From Rhabdornis inornatus (lineage: Eukaryota > Chordata > Aves > Passeriformes > Rhabdornithidae), in NCBI GenBank assembly GCA_013397075.1, contig VWZS01000187.1, positions 2,007,083 through 2,071,082 of the forward strand: a stretch of DNA of 64,000 nucleotides, given 5' to 3'. Shown here one piece after another: positions 34,586 through 46,200 of this stretch; within the stretch, counting starts at the first letter, position 1; each line of letters begins with the position of its first letter. The position numbers and the translations under genes were made by a program. Under the pieces are notes generated by a model. That model was not told the origin of the DNA. It saw only the letters and a program-made list of their open reading frames with translations, and did not search any database.

Positions 34586-34860
34586 CACCGCTGCCGCCGC
34601 CACTGCCGGGCCCACTTCCGGCTCCCGCCCCGCCGCTCCCCGCCCGCCGCTGCCACGTCCGCGCTCCGCCCGCCGGGGCCCGGATGCGGCGCAGGCGCTG
34701 GGAGGCCCCGCCGCTGACGTCCCGCCGGGGCGGGAGGCGGCTGCAGGATGGGTTGCGGGGCTGCTGCTCGCGCAGCCCGAGCCAGCACTGTCTGCACGGG
34801 CAGCTGCCGAGCCGCGGCCAACATTGACCACGGTGCCCTAGGCCGCCTGCCCCACCAGCG
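34130..34860. promoter_or_regulatory. CpG-island promoter of SEC24C
   Basis: This is the only strongly GC- and CpG-rich block in the window, and no TATA box is visible. Motifs seen: ETS/GABP CACTTCCGG (34613-34621), GC boxes around 34626-34650 and 34722-34740, an NRF1-like GCGCAGGCGC (34689-34698) and a CRE-like TGACGTCC (34715-34722). The set is typical of housekeeping promoters. Long open frames run through it on both strands but reflect GC-rich composition. Base 34519 is N. Confidence 0.85.
34586..34700 (-). other. SEC24C: SEC24C exon 1, non-coding; 5' end approximate
   Basis: The minus strand carries a strong donor, GGTG|GTGAGTGAGG, with the last exon base at 34586, inside the CpG island. 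The coding exon at 27184 opens with an acceptor and 28 nt of leader, so an upstream untranslated exon is required. This donor is the best candidate seen. The true start site cannot be read directly. An ETS-type CCGGAAGTG lies only 27 bp inside the exon, and such sites often sit at start sites, so the exon may be as short as 30-110 nt. Confidence 0.6.
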
Positions 34861-34934
34861 GCCTGTGAAAGACAGCGACAGGCGAGCAGCCAGGGCCAGT
34901 TCTGCACCAAGGTGCACAGAGTTGTTCACTCCCT

Positions 34935-35482
34935 ACTAACAGCGGAGTGGTCATCCCTCCGTACTGGGCACTGGTGAGGTCACACCTCAGGTACTGCCTT
35001 CAGTAGGCCCTACTGGCCCCCTCATTTCAGAAAGGGCATTGAGATGCTGGAGAGTGTCCAGAGAAGGGTAACAAGGCTCGTGAAAAGTCTAGAAAACTTG
35101 TCTTACAGAAATGGGTGAGAAACCTGGGGTTGTTTCGTCTCAAGAAGAGGAGGCTCGTGGGAGATCTCACTGCCCTCTACAACTGCCTGAAAGGAGGTTG
35201 CAGTGAAGTGGGGACTGGTCTCTTCTGTGGCTACAGAGAGGACAAGAGGAAATGGCCTAAAGCTGAGACAGGGGAGACTCAGATTAGATACTAGAAACAT
35301 TTTCACTATTATGGTGGTCAGGCATTGGAATAGGTTGCCCAGGAATGTGGTGGAGTCACCACCCCAGAGGCATCAGGATGCGGTGCTGAGTGATGTGGTT
35401 TAGTGGTTTAGGCGTTACAGTGGTAGTGCTGGGTGGATGGTTTGACTCGATGATCTCAGAGGTCTCTTCCAACCTTGATGTG
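34935..35482 (+). mobile_element. CR1 LINE 3' fragment beside the SEC24C CpG island
   Basis: About 550 bp, with 'gtccagagaagggtaacaag', 'ctacaactgcctgaaaggag', 'aggacaagaggaaatggcct', and a tail at 'gatgatctcagaggtctctt'. It belongs to the same tail type as the 4.56 kb copy. It begins within about 100 bp of the island edge and lacks the terminal 8-bp repeats. Confidence 0.9.
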
Positions 35483-35799
35483 TTGGTGTGTGCCCACCAG
35501 CAATATGCGATGGCACCACCGGATGAGTGGTGGTTTAGTACTGGCGATGGAGTAGTCAACTAAGCAATGGCATCACAGCAAAAGTACATCCTCTGGATGT
35601 TACAATATAAGGATATTAGTCACTTAGAGCTAAGCACATGCAGAATAAGGAAGAGGTAAGGGTAAGCTTGTCCTCAGGAACTTAAAATTATGTTTTAAGC
35701 CTCGTAGGAGAGGAGGAACATGGACTTTAATTCTTCTATAACTCCCTGACTTGGGATGGCTAGGAGGTCTTGTCTGTCATGGTCCTAAAGAAAAAACAC

Positions 35800-36349
35800 T
35801 GAAAGACTCTGCTTCACTCTTGAGACCCCATCCAGAGACCTGCGTCCAGCTCTGAGGTCCTCAGCACAGGAAAGACATAAACCCATTGGAGCAGGTCCAG
35901 AGGGAGGCCAAGAAAATGGTCAGAGGGATGAAGGCTTCTCTTACTAAGAAAGGCTGAGAGAGTTGGGGTTATTCAGCCTGAAGAAGGTTTTGAGGAGACC
36001 TTATTGTGGTCTTTCAGTACTCAAAGGAGGCTTTTAAGAAAGCTGGAGACACACTTTTTAGGTAGGGCTTATAGTTACAAGACAAGGGGTAATGGTTTTA
36101 AATGAAAAGAGGATAGATTTAGACTAGATATAAGGAAAACAATTTCTGCTGTGAGTCTGGTGAAGCACTGTAAACAGGCTGCGCAAAGTGGTGACAGATG
36201 CTCCATCCCTGGAAACACTCAAGGTCACGTTGGACAGGGCTCTGAGCAATCTGATATAGTTGAAAATGTCCCTGCTCATTGCAGGTGGTTTGGGCTAGAT
36301 GATCCTTAAAAGTTCCTTCCAACCCAAACTACTCTATGGTTCTATGACC
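35800..36349 (+). mobile_element. CR1 LINE 3' fragment, second tail type
   Basis: About 550 bp, with 'aggctgagagagttggggtt', 'tagactagatataaggaaaa', 'ctggaaacactcaaggtcac', and the end 'ccttccaacccaaactactc' then 'tggttctatga'. The wording of the 3' tail differs from the copy at 34.9-35.5 kb, so a different CR1 subfamily inserted beside it in the same orientation. Confidence 0.9.
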
Positions 36350-37185
36350 TGGTTGGGCTCTCTTGGCTGTTGAGTCTATGTAAGCAGTGCCCTGCAGAGA
36401 ACTGTTTGAATCCTGTGTGTGTGGCTAATCCCAGCTATTCTGGTCCTAGTGTCTAGTATTACGAGTGGGTGTAGGGGATGTCAGGGAGCAGCAGCATGCT
36501 GCAGAGGGAGCACAGTACATCTATAGTCTGCCTGTGGCTTTCAGGACAGGCATAGTGCTGCAGCATAATAACACTGCCTGCATGGGGAAAATAGAAATGG
36601 AGAGCACATTGGTGCAAGCTGGTTTTGTTCAATTCATAGGGTCAGGTGCTATCACCTGATTTGTACAAGTTTGTGCCTGTGATATGTCCTTGCCTGAAAC
36701 TCATACTAATGGATCCTGAGTACTGAGTGACTCTAAAATTTGCATTTGGAATGCAAAGTGGAAATAAATTTTTTACTGAAATGCTTCCAGCTTTTAGAGT
36801 GTCAGACAAAGCTCTGGAGAGACAGGAGGTGTGCTATTTTCAGCCACGTTCCGGTGAGAGATCCATCATATATGCGGGGGGGCAACAGAGGGTGAGATTG
36901 ACATGACACGTGTGTAGGACAGCTCTGGCCCCTTACCAAGGGCAGAATCAAATGTCTAATCATAGGCAGAACAGCAGCTGAGAGTCCAGAAGAGCAGTGA
37001 AGGCTGGGCTTGACAGTCTCAACTTGTGTGTGTGTGTGAACTTTAAGGAGAAAGTAAGCAGAGGGCCTTGTAGGGACTGGAGAGTGGTGGTGTGAATTGT
37101 GAATATGGGAATAGAAGATTCTGCCTGTTAAGAACTGGAGTCTGTACTGAAGTTGTGAAGACAAAATATCTAAAGCACAGAAATC
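36350..37185 (+). promoter_or_regulatory. Presumptive SYNPO2L 5' region and 5' UTR
   Basis: About 830 bp between the last CR1 and the start codon. There is no CpG island and no clear TATA box near the ATG. Seen: paired E-boxes CAGGTG (36643-36648) and CACCTG (36653-36658), an octamer ATTTGCAT (36738-36745) inside a 7-bp-arm palindrome that embeds a TEAD-type GGAATG (36748-36753), and a CAGCTG E-box (36975-36980). These fit a muscle promoter, but the start site is unknown. Confidence 0.45.
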
Positions 37186-37290
37186 ATGGGAGCTGAAGAA
37201 GAAATGCTCATCACTCTGTCTGGAGGTGCCCCCTGGGGCTTCCGCCTGCAAGGGGGTTCAGAGCAGAAAAGACCCCTTCAAGTGTCAAAG
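37186..37290 (+). CDS. SYNPO2L: SYNPO2L exon 1, start codon and PDZ N-half
   Basis: 105 nt, 35 codons, MGAEEEMLITLSGGAPWGFR onwards, ending LQVSK, donor AAAG|GTAGGA. The ATG has A at -3 and G at +4 and aligns with the human start. The 5' UTR boundary and any upstream exon are not resolved. Confidence 0.94.
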
Positions 37291-40200
37291 GTAGGACCTT
37301 GAGGTGTGAACTGTGAGAGCAAAGTTGTTCTGCTGAACTAAGATATCCCTACTGAGTCAGGCATCTTTCATTACTGTTAAGGAACACAAGAACTCCTTAC
37401 TGTGGCAGCAGATCTTGAAAGGAAAACTTGGGTGGTTGCTCAAACAGGGTGTGAGGTGGGCTGTGGGTCCTGGAATAGATGCTATTGAGGTAGAGACAAG
37501 TGTCAGGTGAAGATCTGCTTCAGTGCAGGTCTGTACAGCTCAGACACTCTGTAGGCTGTACAACTCTCCCGAGCTGTCAGCAGAGCTATAACCATAGTGA
37601 CAGTGCAGGGAAAGGGGCTCAAATATGGAAACTTCAATACTCATGTAAGACATCTAACTGAAGAAAAAATAAATTGAAGCAGTAAAAGCCATATTTTCAA
37701 TTCAGCTGTCCCTAACACTTTGTTATTATATTCCAGCTTTCAAAATAGATGCACATTTCTTTTCTGTTGGTGAAAGTTTTTTCAACACTGTCTGAAGCAA
37801 ATATTTGTGATGCTCTAAGCAGCACACACTGGTTTAATTTCAAGAATTAAAGAAAAACAGTTGTTTGGATGGGAGATAAAAAAATGGAATAAACATGAAC
37901 CTTGTGTTGCACTAGTTTTGATAAACAGCTGTTACTGTTGTCTTTTCAGAAAGAGTACTGAATAGATTGAAAACTAGGGGAAAAAAAGGTCCTCTTTATT
38001 AAGCTCATAACAGCTGCATTAGCCTTGACACAATGATATCTTGGGATATCGCACTGGAAGGCACCCAGCAGCAGAAATGAAAAAATGCTCTGCCCAGCTC
38101 CTTCTGTTTCCTTAAGCAGACCATGCCTCTGACAGCATTTTGAAATTCAATGTTTTGTGTCACTTGGCTCACCCCAGATCACGGAGTGTTTGTTAGTAAC
38201 TTCTGCCAAATGGTTTGGAATACCATAGCTTGGCCTTGAAGTGAATGTTTCTTATGTAAAGAAAGATGATTTTTCTCCAGAAAAACAACTTCTGTACCAA
38301 CTCATAGAGTTTCAGGTGTTAAAAAGAAAGAATCAATATCTTTGAAACAGGTGTCTGGCATCAGTTCTTAGGAAAATGGAATTTTCAGGGGGTACATTAA
38401 CTCTGCATGGTCTAAGATCATTTTGACTCTTGTTTTTGCCTCAGTAGACAAGAAACTGGGACTGAAGAGGGAGGAGATTGTGAATGTCTATAAGGATTAC
38501 TCAGGATTGAACAGCAGCAAGAACTAGTCATTACCCAGGCTAAGTTGCACCTTAAGGTGAATGGAATATTCAAGGATTAGTAGCACTTGCAGGAAGGTAT
38601 TAACTAGAAGCAGCTCTCACCCAGAACTGGGTGCTGTACTTTAAGTCTAGCAATACAAATATATATAATTTTACAATACTTGGATATTGCATTAAAATAA
38701 TTAAAATATAATTGATACAAATCCATTTGAGGCTTAAAGTATACATCACTCTTTAGGCAGGATTTTTATTTTATAATTATCTTTTTTCTTATTAGCACCC
38801 AGAATTTAATAGCATCCAGTGACCCTACATAATGTCTCAAAGGCAACACCATTTAAATAGTCTCCAAAGAATGGATTTTTAGGTCCTTACCATGTGCCCA
38901 GGAAGATCATATCTGAATGTAACCTGCTTAGAAGAGAATAAACTGCCGGGTGTCATGTGATAGAACATACAGACATGAATAGCTGATAGGTGCCAGGACA
39001 TAACTGAGTGGATACTGCTTGTTTCTCAGTGATTCCAGGGCTGCCATTTTTGACAATTTCAACTTCTAGGCTAGAAAAGTCATAGTAGTAACACTAAGGA
39101 AAGATGCTTACCTTTGGATGCTCAGTCAAATTATGAATAAGTGATAAAAAATTAATTTAGGAAATTAATCAAGTATAACAAACACATGATATATAAATTA
39201 TACATGTTGTACTTTGGTAGAGATGCTGGAATTGCAAAGCCAGACTAGGTTAAGAGTCACTTCTTGTCCTGCTTCCTTCTTCCTTTGTGTTTCCTGCAAG
39301 TATTTCAGAGGAAGTTGTAAGTTTCACCAATGCATCTAATAAAATGTGGAGGGAAATCCTTTCCCTTCAGGTAGTTATCAGCATGTCCTAGGAAGTATCT
39401 AAGAATTGGTAGTCCTAGTGGTTTACCCTATAAATAAACATAAAATTGTTTCTGAACAACTAGTACCTTACCTGTCTAAGTATTACGTGATTTCCTAATG
39501 AAGATTTGGTAACACCAAGCAACCAGGCATTCCAAAGACTAAATGTTGCACTAAGTGGGATTTCCTGCTTGAGTTGCTCTTGTTGTATTACAAAGCCCTT
39601 CACAATTCCTCATCTTACATGATCAGTGTACAGTTCATAGTCTTCTTGCCTTTATGCTTTCTAAAATTTATATCACCATCATCTTTTTATTGTTCCTCTT
39701 TATGGAGATTATGATAAAATTAATCACTGATTGCTGTTCTTGGTATATTTTTTCTGTTTTCCTGAGAATTCTTTTGGTGTGCTGTATGGTNCAACTGGTT
39801 ATTCTCTCATAAGGGGTTCACAGGGATGGCTTAAATTATTGTCTTTTTTCAAATTGCAATTAACTTGAAATATACAGTGAAGATATGCATTTGAAACTGT
39901 TTTCTAGTGCAAAGTATTCAGCTGGCTGTAACAAAATAAAGTACATAAACATGTTGGAAGTGGGATGTGAACCCATTTTTCTACAGACTAAAAGGATGCA
40001 TAGCTGTTGTTTAAACTATTTCTCAAAGCATGGGATCAATTCTAAACCTCAGTCCAGCTGACACAAAGGGGTAGACAAGCAGCTCTATCTTCACATGCTG
40101 GATCCAGCTGCCACAGAGCTTCTGTGCCATTCAATAGCGCCCTGTGGGTTATGGCTTCAGGGACACACCTGGAGAAAGACGCTGGAATTACATACTTGTG

Positions 40201-43200
40201 GACAGTCTCTTGGGTTGTACATAACTGGGTGTGAGCCCACAGTGTGCCCTGACACCCCAGAAGGCCAGCAGCATCCTGAGCTGCATCAAAAGAGGAGTGG
40301 CCAGCAGGTGGAGGGAGGTGATTCTTTCCCTCTGTCCACATGGAGCACTGCATGAGCCTCTGGGGTCCTCAGTGCAGGAAAGATCTGGACTTTCTAGGGT
40401 CTAGATGGAGAGGTGCTCCTCTCCTATGAAGACAGGCTGAGACGGTTGGGATTGTTCAGCTGGAAAAGAAAAGGCTCTGGGGAGACCTCATTGTGGCCTT
40501 CCAGTACCTGAAGGGAACTTATAAAAAAGAGGGAGAGATATGTTTTAGGTGCATAGGATAAGGGGGAATTATCTTAAGCTAAAAGAGGAGAGATTTAGAT
40601 TAGATGTAGTGAGGCACTGGAACAGGTTGCCCAGAGAAGTTGTGGGTGCCCTATTCCTGGAAGTGTTCAAGGCCAGGTTGGTGTGGCTCTGGTCTAGTGG
40701 AAGGTGTCCCCTGCAAAGGGGGTTGGAACAAGATGGCCTTTAAGATGCCTTCCAAACATTTTATGATTCTATGATAACTAATTCTGTGTTCACGTAAACT
40801 TAGAGAACCAAACCAGCTGCACCTGCCTTGGCATCAGAACATTGCTTCTTCCAGCAGTGCCCAGTGGATGCTGAGGAAAAAGCACAAATTTAAGTAACAC
40901 AAGAAAAATTGAACTGCCACCATTAACACCAACTGATTATATGGTTCCAGATCTGTAACTGCAAATGCCTATTTCTTTCATCTTAAACTTGCCTACAAGA
41001 GCACATACTGACTCTTTTGTTCCGCCAAAACAATAATTTGCAGTGTCCAGGTGCTAAAATTGCCTGATGAGAATCTGAAGGCTACCATACTGATGTGTAT
41101 TTGAAAGGCATACCATTAATAATTAATCTCATAAAACCAGATACAATAAAAGTAGAATGAGACCAAAAAATAACACAAGAAGACTTCTAAGTGTCTGGGG
41201 AGCCTTCAATGAGAAAGAATACATGACTTTTCAATTATGGTTGTATTAAAGTATCATGCTGTAATGAGTAAGCTGAAAAAAAAGCAGACTTTGATATGCT
41301 CAGCAGGCAGATACACAGCATGATCAAACATCAACAGAGGACATTAATCATTCTGCAGAAATTAGAAAGGATAGGAATATCAAGAACTAGAGAAACAAAT
41401 AAAGAGAGAAATAAAGACTAAAGAACACAAAAAGCAAAGGACAATTTTCATTTTGTTCTTAATTACAGCAATGTCCTTTTAAGTTAATTCAGTTGAACTA
41501 CTCTGGATTCATATTGGCTTATTGTGATTCCTAATGAATCTTTTACCTCTTACCTAATGAAGCAGATAAACTCTACCCCTTACCCCTTACACTACCCCTT
41601 ACCCCTTACACTACCCCTTATCGAAATAAAGCTGATTTGGTCTAGCTCAGTAGCTGTGGTGCAAATGACAACACAGCACAAGAAATCTTTGACCAGAAAC
41701 AGTCTTTAGAAAAGAAAGAGAACAAACATAAACACAAGAAGCAAAACAGATCCATAGATGGCAAGATCTTTATTTTAGGAAGGCTGAGGGAAAATACATG
41801 GCCTTCAGATGTAGCTGTAACTGGGAAAGCTTACCCATTCTGAAAAGAGAGTAAGAGAGATCAATACCATCAGGTTCCTGGAGGATTTCTTTGCAATAAA
41901 GATATGTGCATCAAATGCTTTCAAAACAAAACAAATTGTAAAATAGCTAGTCTGAGAAAAAGTTGTAAGCACTAATGCCATTAATAACCAAAGTAGAAAC
42001 CTAACATGAAATTATATTATGGAAATAATTTTTATGAAGATGAACAGGATAGTTTTAAGATTATGCAAATGCATGCAAACCTGCCTTTAGGGATCCTGCT
42101 ACAAAACAAGATTTATTCAGTGAGGGGCAAACACGGTTACTTTGTATAAAAAGCAAGGAAAACACTTCTACCTCCAGCACAAGTAATACTGACAAAATAG
42201 AGGAAACTGAGTCTTTACAGCTGGTACTGATAGTAGAGGCAAAGGACCTGGGCATATTAGTGCATTACCAATAATAAGCCAGCAAAATTATGAATCTCTG
42301 GGAAAAAAAAGAAGGCAAACATAAACAAATGAGCCTCAAGTTGACATATCTTACAGAGATTGGAAGGCATTGATATTACTGTCTAATGCACAAGGGGGAA
42401 TTTACTGGAAATACCACACTTACAGAATCAGCCCCTTTCAAGGAAAATAAATGTAAGGTGGAACAGCCATAGAAAAGGACGGAATGAGAGAAGGCTTCTT
42501 TCATCTAGCAAAATATTGAAAGAGGTTATTGCAATCTACAAATAGATGTTGAGCAAATACCAGCAGCACAATTCAAATATAGGTGACAGCACTGACAGCA
42601 CAGAGCAACTAACCAGGGAGGTTCAGCAATGACTTTGCAATCTAGAAAATGATCTGAAAATCTGAGTCAGTTTATGAACTGGGGTAAACAATATGGCCTC
42701 TGAAAACTACAGAGGATTTGCCCTGGTAGCTCAAGTGACTCCTTTCAGTTGGCTGTTCTGTAAAAATACTCTGCAGCAATGTTAGGGGAAGCAGTAACAC
42801 AGGATTGTATTGGTTCTAAAACCAAAAATTGTTTTGTTTTGTTATTTAAGAGCAGTTCATCACAACCTCCTTTTTAGCTCTTTCCCACATATTCCCACTT
42901 TTTTCCTCTATGGTTCTCTGCTGATAATTCACTGTTTCTACTGTCTCCTCTGCAAGATATCCTTGCTGCCTGTTTGCCATGTCACTGCTCCCTGTGACAC
43001 ACAGCCTGGCTGCTCTGTGCCATTCTCCTTTGCTCATGTGACATTATTCCTGCTGGAGGTTCCAGCTCTAACTCAGATAGGTCTGATGGCTTCCAGATTT
43101 GCAAGCACCTTCTCTTCCTCTCGCCTTTTCAGTAGGCAGGCTGTCCTTTATCTGTTTTCACAAATATTTACTGTCACACCTATAAAAGCACTGCTAGTCT

Positions 43201-46200
43201 GTAGCAGTCCCTAATGCTGGTTTTGGAGTGCCTCAAGCTGCTTTGGGAGTGCTCCTGGACATATTTTATGGGCTGTTGGCACTTAGGCAGGTGCTACACT
43301 TGGCTGCTAGTGAGCACATGCTGTGGCACCAGTGGGACTTTCCGAGGACCTGGAAGAATCTCTTGACGAGAAGTTGCAGTGAAACCATACATGCAGCCAC
43401 CATCCATCTATACCTGGTGCATGAAACGTACCTGGGACCATTCTCTGGCACTTATGCCAGCTGCTACAGAGTGTAATGAAGACCAGCAATTAACATTTTC
43501 TATTCTTCTGAAAAAAACAGCCACATGCCCACAGGCAGTGGCTCTGGGAATGATCTGTTCTAGCTCCCAAACTGTGCCTGGGAATTGTTCTGGACAGCAA
43601 TAGCCAATCTGAGCCAAAGATGTGCTACAGTAGTTGTGGTCCAGAGCTCAGGTGCATTCACTGGCATTATTCGGTCTGCTGCTGGCTAGAACTATTGAAT
43701 ATATCTGTGGAGGCTGAGCCTGATTTTTGATGTACATTCACAAGATGTTGCAAGGCACGGGAAGCTCTCTGTACCTAAGTGCCCTAGATCTTTCAGGTGA
43801 ATGGGGTTCTTCTCTAATCCATACTTGTGGCTGATCCTGTCCTTGCTGCTGCAGAACAATGATGCTTATCCTCCTCAGACTATTGCTGAGAGGCTGCCTT
43901 TGGCTTGGTGAGTGCTGTCTTTTTGTGCAGTAACCCACTCTTGCAATATTATGAACACTGTGTTCAGTATTTTTTCTGCAAACAAGAGTGACCTTCATTC
44001 TATTGAAATAACAGTAGGTATGTCTTCTTCTAATTTGCCCTCTCTCAGCATAAATACTATGGAGGCATAATATACTTAAGACTGTTGCTGTTCAACAATT
44101 AGTAGCAGCTGAAAAGAGCCTTCTGTTTTGAGAAGGATTTTTATTCAAGGCTTGCAAAAGCTCACAGCCCCTTAGAGCGCAGTATCAGCACACAGTGCAA
44201 AGGCTGGGACCACCTTGTTCTGGAGGACTGAAGCCATGTCTCTGGATAACTCTGCCCTGTGTTCAGGGGTCTTTCCCTCCTTCTGCCCCAGTTCAGTGCC
44301 TGTACCTGTAAAAAGACATTTTGCTTGCTAAATTTATTTATGAACTTCAATTCCATTAGGTTTAGATTCTAAAATCTTTTATGGCACAGGAGCCAGGCTG
44401 AACCTCTAGAAAAAGGACTTACATGGGACATGTATAAGCATGTTTTTTTCTAGACATTTAATTGCTTTTCTCACAGCTCCTAAATGTGGGACCTGGTACA
44501 AGTATTTGACAAATATATCTGTTCCATCTGAATCCTTGCTTCATATAAAAAACACCTGATATCCTGCTGCTTACTCAGTTGAGGGTAAAATGCTTATCAA
44601 GTACTTTTAGTATCTATTCTAGTACATGTGGCATTATTCTTTGTCATTGATACTACATTTCAATTACTTTTCAGCTAATCTACCATCAAGTAACAAATAG
44701 CTATGGTGATAAAGTCTCTTTTTATCTACCTGGGGCCACCTCTGGCTAGAAACTTGCTCCCCACAATGACACCTGTGCTAAATTTTTTGCATAGGAAAAG
44801 AAAGTGGATTGTTTGAGGTTGTTTTTCTCTTCCCTCTCTTGTATAACCACAACAAAAAAACACATTTTAAGGCACTTTATTTCAGTAAGAGAAAACCAAC
44901 AGAGAGAGAAAACCAACAATTCCTGACTGTTTGTGTTTGTTTTATATCAGCTTGTATCCCCTGGTACAAGTCAGAATTAAATCTAGTGCATCTAAGAATT
45001 TGTTCTCTCGTTCCTGCACCAGTACACTCTAGGCAGTAGCATATTTTACAGTAGCCTGACATGTACTTAACCAACTGACCAGTGCTAACATCCTTTTCCA
45101 CTACCTGCTCTCATTGCTAAACCCCTTGCCCAGAAGCCACCCAAGTCTGTCCTGCCACTTAAGATACATCTTTTCACCACTCTCCCTTGCTGTGTCCATC
45201 CCACAAAGTATGTGTTCTCTTCCCTCTTTCTTCATTTAAAGACTCCCTAATTAAGCTTCACCATGGATGACTTGTGAAGTAGGTCTGCAGAGACACTGGA
45301 CCTACTTTACCAAGAGGCAAGTCTTCTGGTGTCACTTCTTAAGAAGGAATATGATGATAACTTCCTGTGTAGTTGTAATGTTTAGTGTAATTAGAATATA
45401 TATTCTCCTGTAAAATAGCTTCCAATAAAAACACGGCATTGACATGGGGATGTAATGTTATTTGCTACTTCATAGATAAGGCAAAGTATCTCACTGGATG
45501 TCTGTGTTCAGGTGGGCAACTGAGATAAAGAAAGACTGTTGGAAAATATCCTGGTTTCCAGGCTCCTGCCTTTTATGGCTCACAGTCTGAGTGTTTTCTC
45601 TGAGGTCACACAAAAAATCTTTTTTGGTAGGTCTTCTGAATCCCACTCTAGCCATCTCCTCACTTTAGTCACAGGGGTATCCTTCTTCACACAAAAAAGA
45701 GTAAATCCTGTCCTTGAACAAAAACTAAACTGGCCCAATCACCAAAATGATATGAATACACGTCTTCAGAAAGAAGAAGAGATGAAGGGTGTTTGTTTCC
45801 GCTTTTGCATCTGCTATGGTTGTGGTTCAGCTGAGCAGGAAGTTCTAGGAGGAGCAGACCCACATGCTGGTTGGCTCTTGCTTGAGTCACTCCATTTTGG
45901 TAATGCTTTATACCACAAAAAGTAATTTCTTACCTCTCCATGAGAATCCTGTAACAGGACTGCAGTTTACATAAGGCTGGGAATGAAATTTAAACACTGC
46001 CAAGTTGTATGGAGTGTTGGACCCGATGGCATTGTAGCTTCTGGGGGAAGAGGAAGGCTGTGTATTGAGAGATGCAATCAAAGAGTGGAAGGCATTGGGT
46101 AGGAAGATGCATTGTATTCAGTGTAAAACTGACTTGGACTGAGGCTGCTAGCTTTCTGCTGGCAAGATTGTAGGAGATTAGGTGAAGACTGATAAAATTT

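Noticed and set aside
34137..34939. Many overlapping open frames of 60-185 codons on both strands in the CpG island
   Set aside because: They follow from GC-rich, stop-poor composition at a promoter. All frames are Arg/Pro/Ala-rich, with no recognisable domain.
36802..37251. 149-codon minus-strand open frame antisense to SYNPO2L exon 1
   Set aside because: No recognisable protein and no splice or promoter support. It overlaps a known exon on the other strand.
41573..41620. CRISPR-like or true telomeric array
   Set aside because: Too short, no spacers, unit is not the vertebrate TTAGGG repeat, and the genome is vertebrate.
42810..43214. 134-codon plus-strand open frame in SYNPO2L intron 1
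   Set aside because: Hydrophobic, T/C-rich translation with no recognised family. Reads as random intron sequence.
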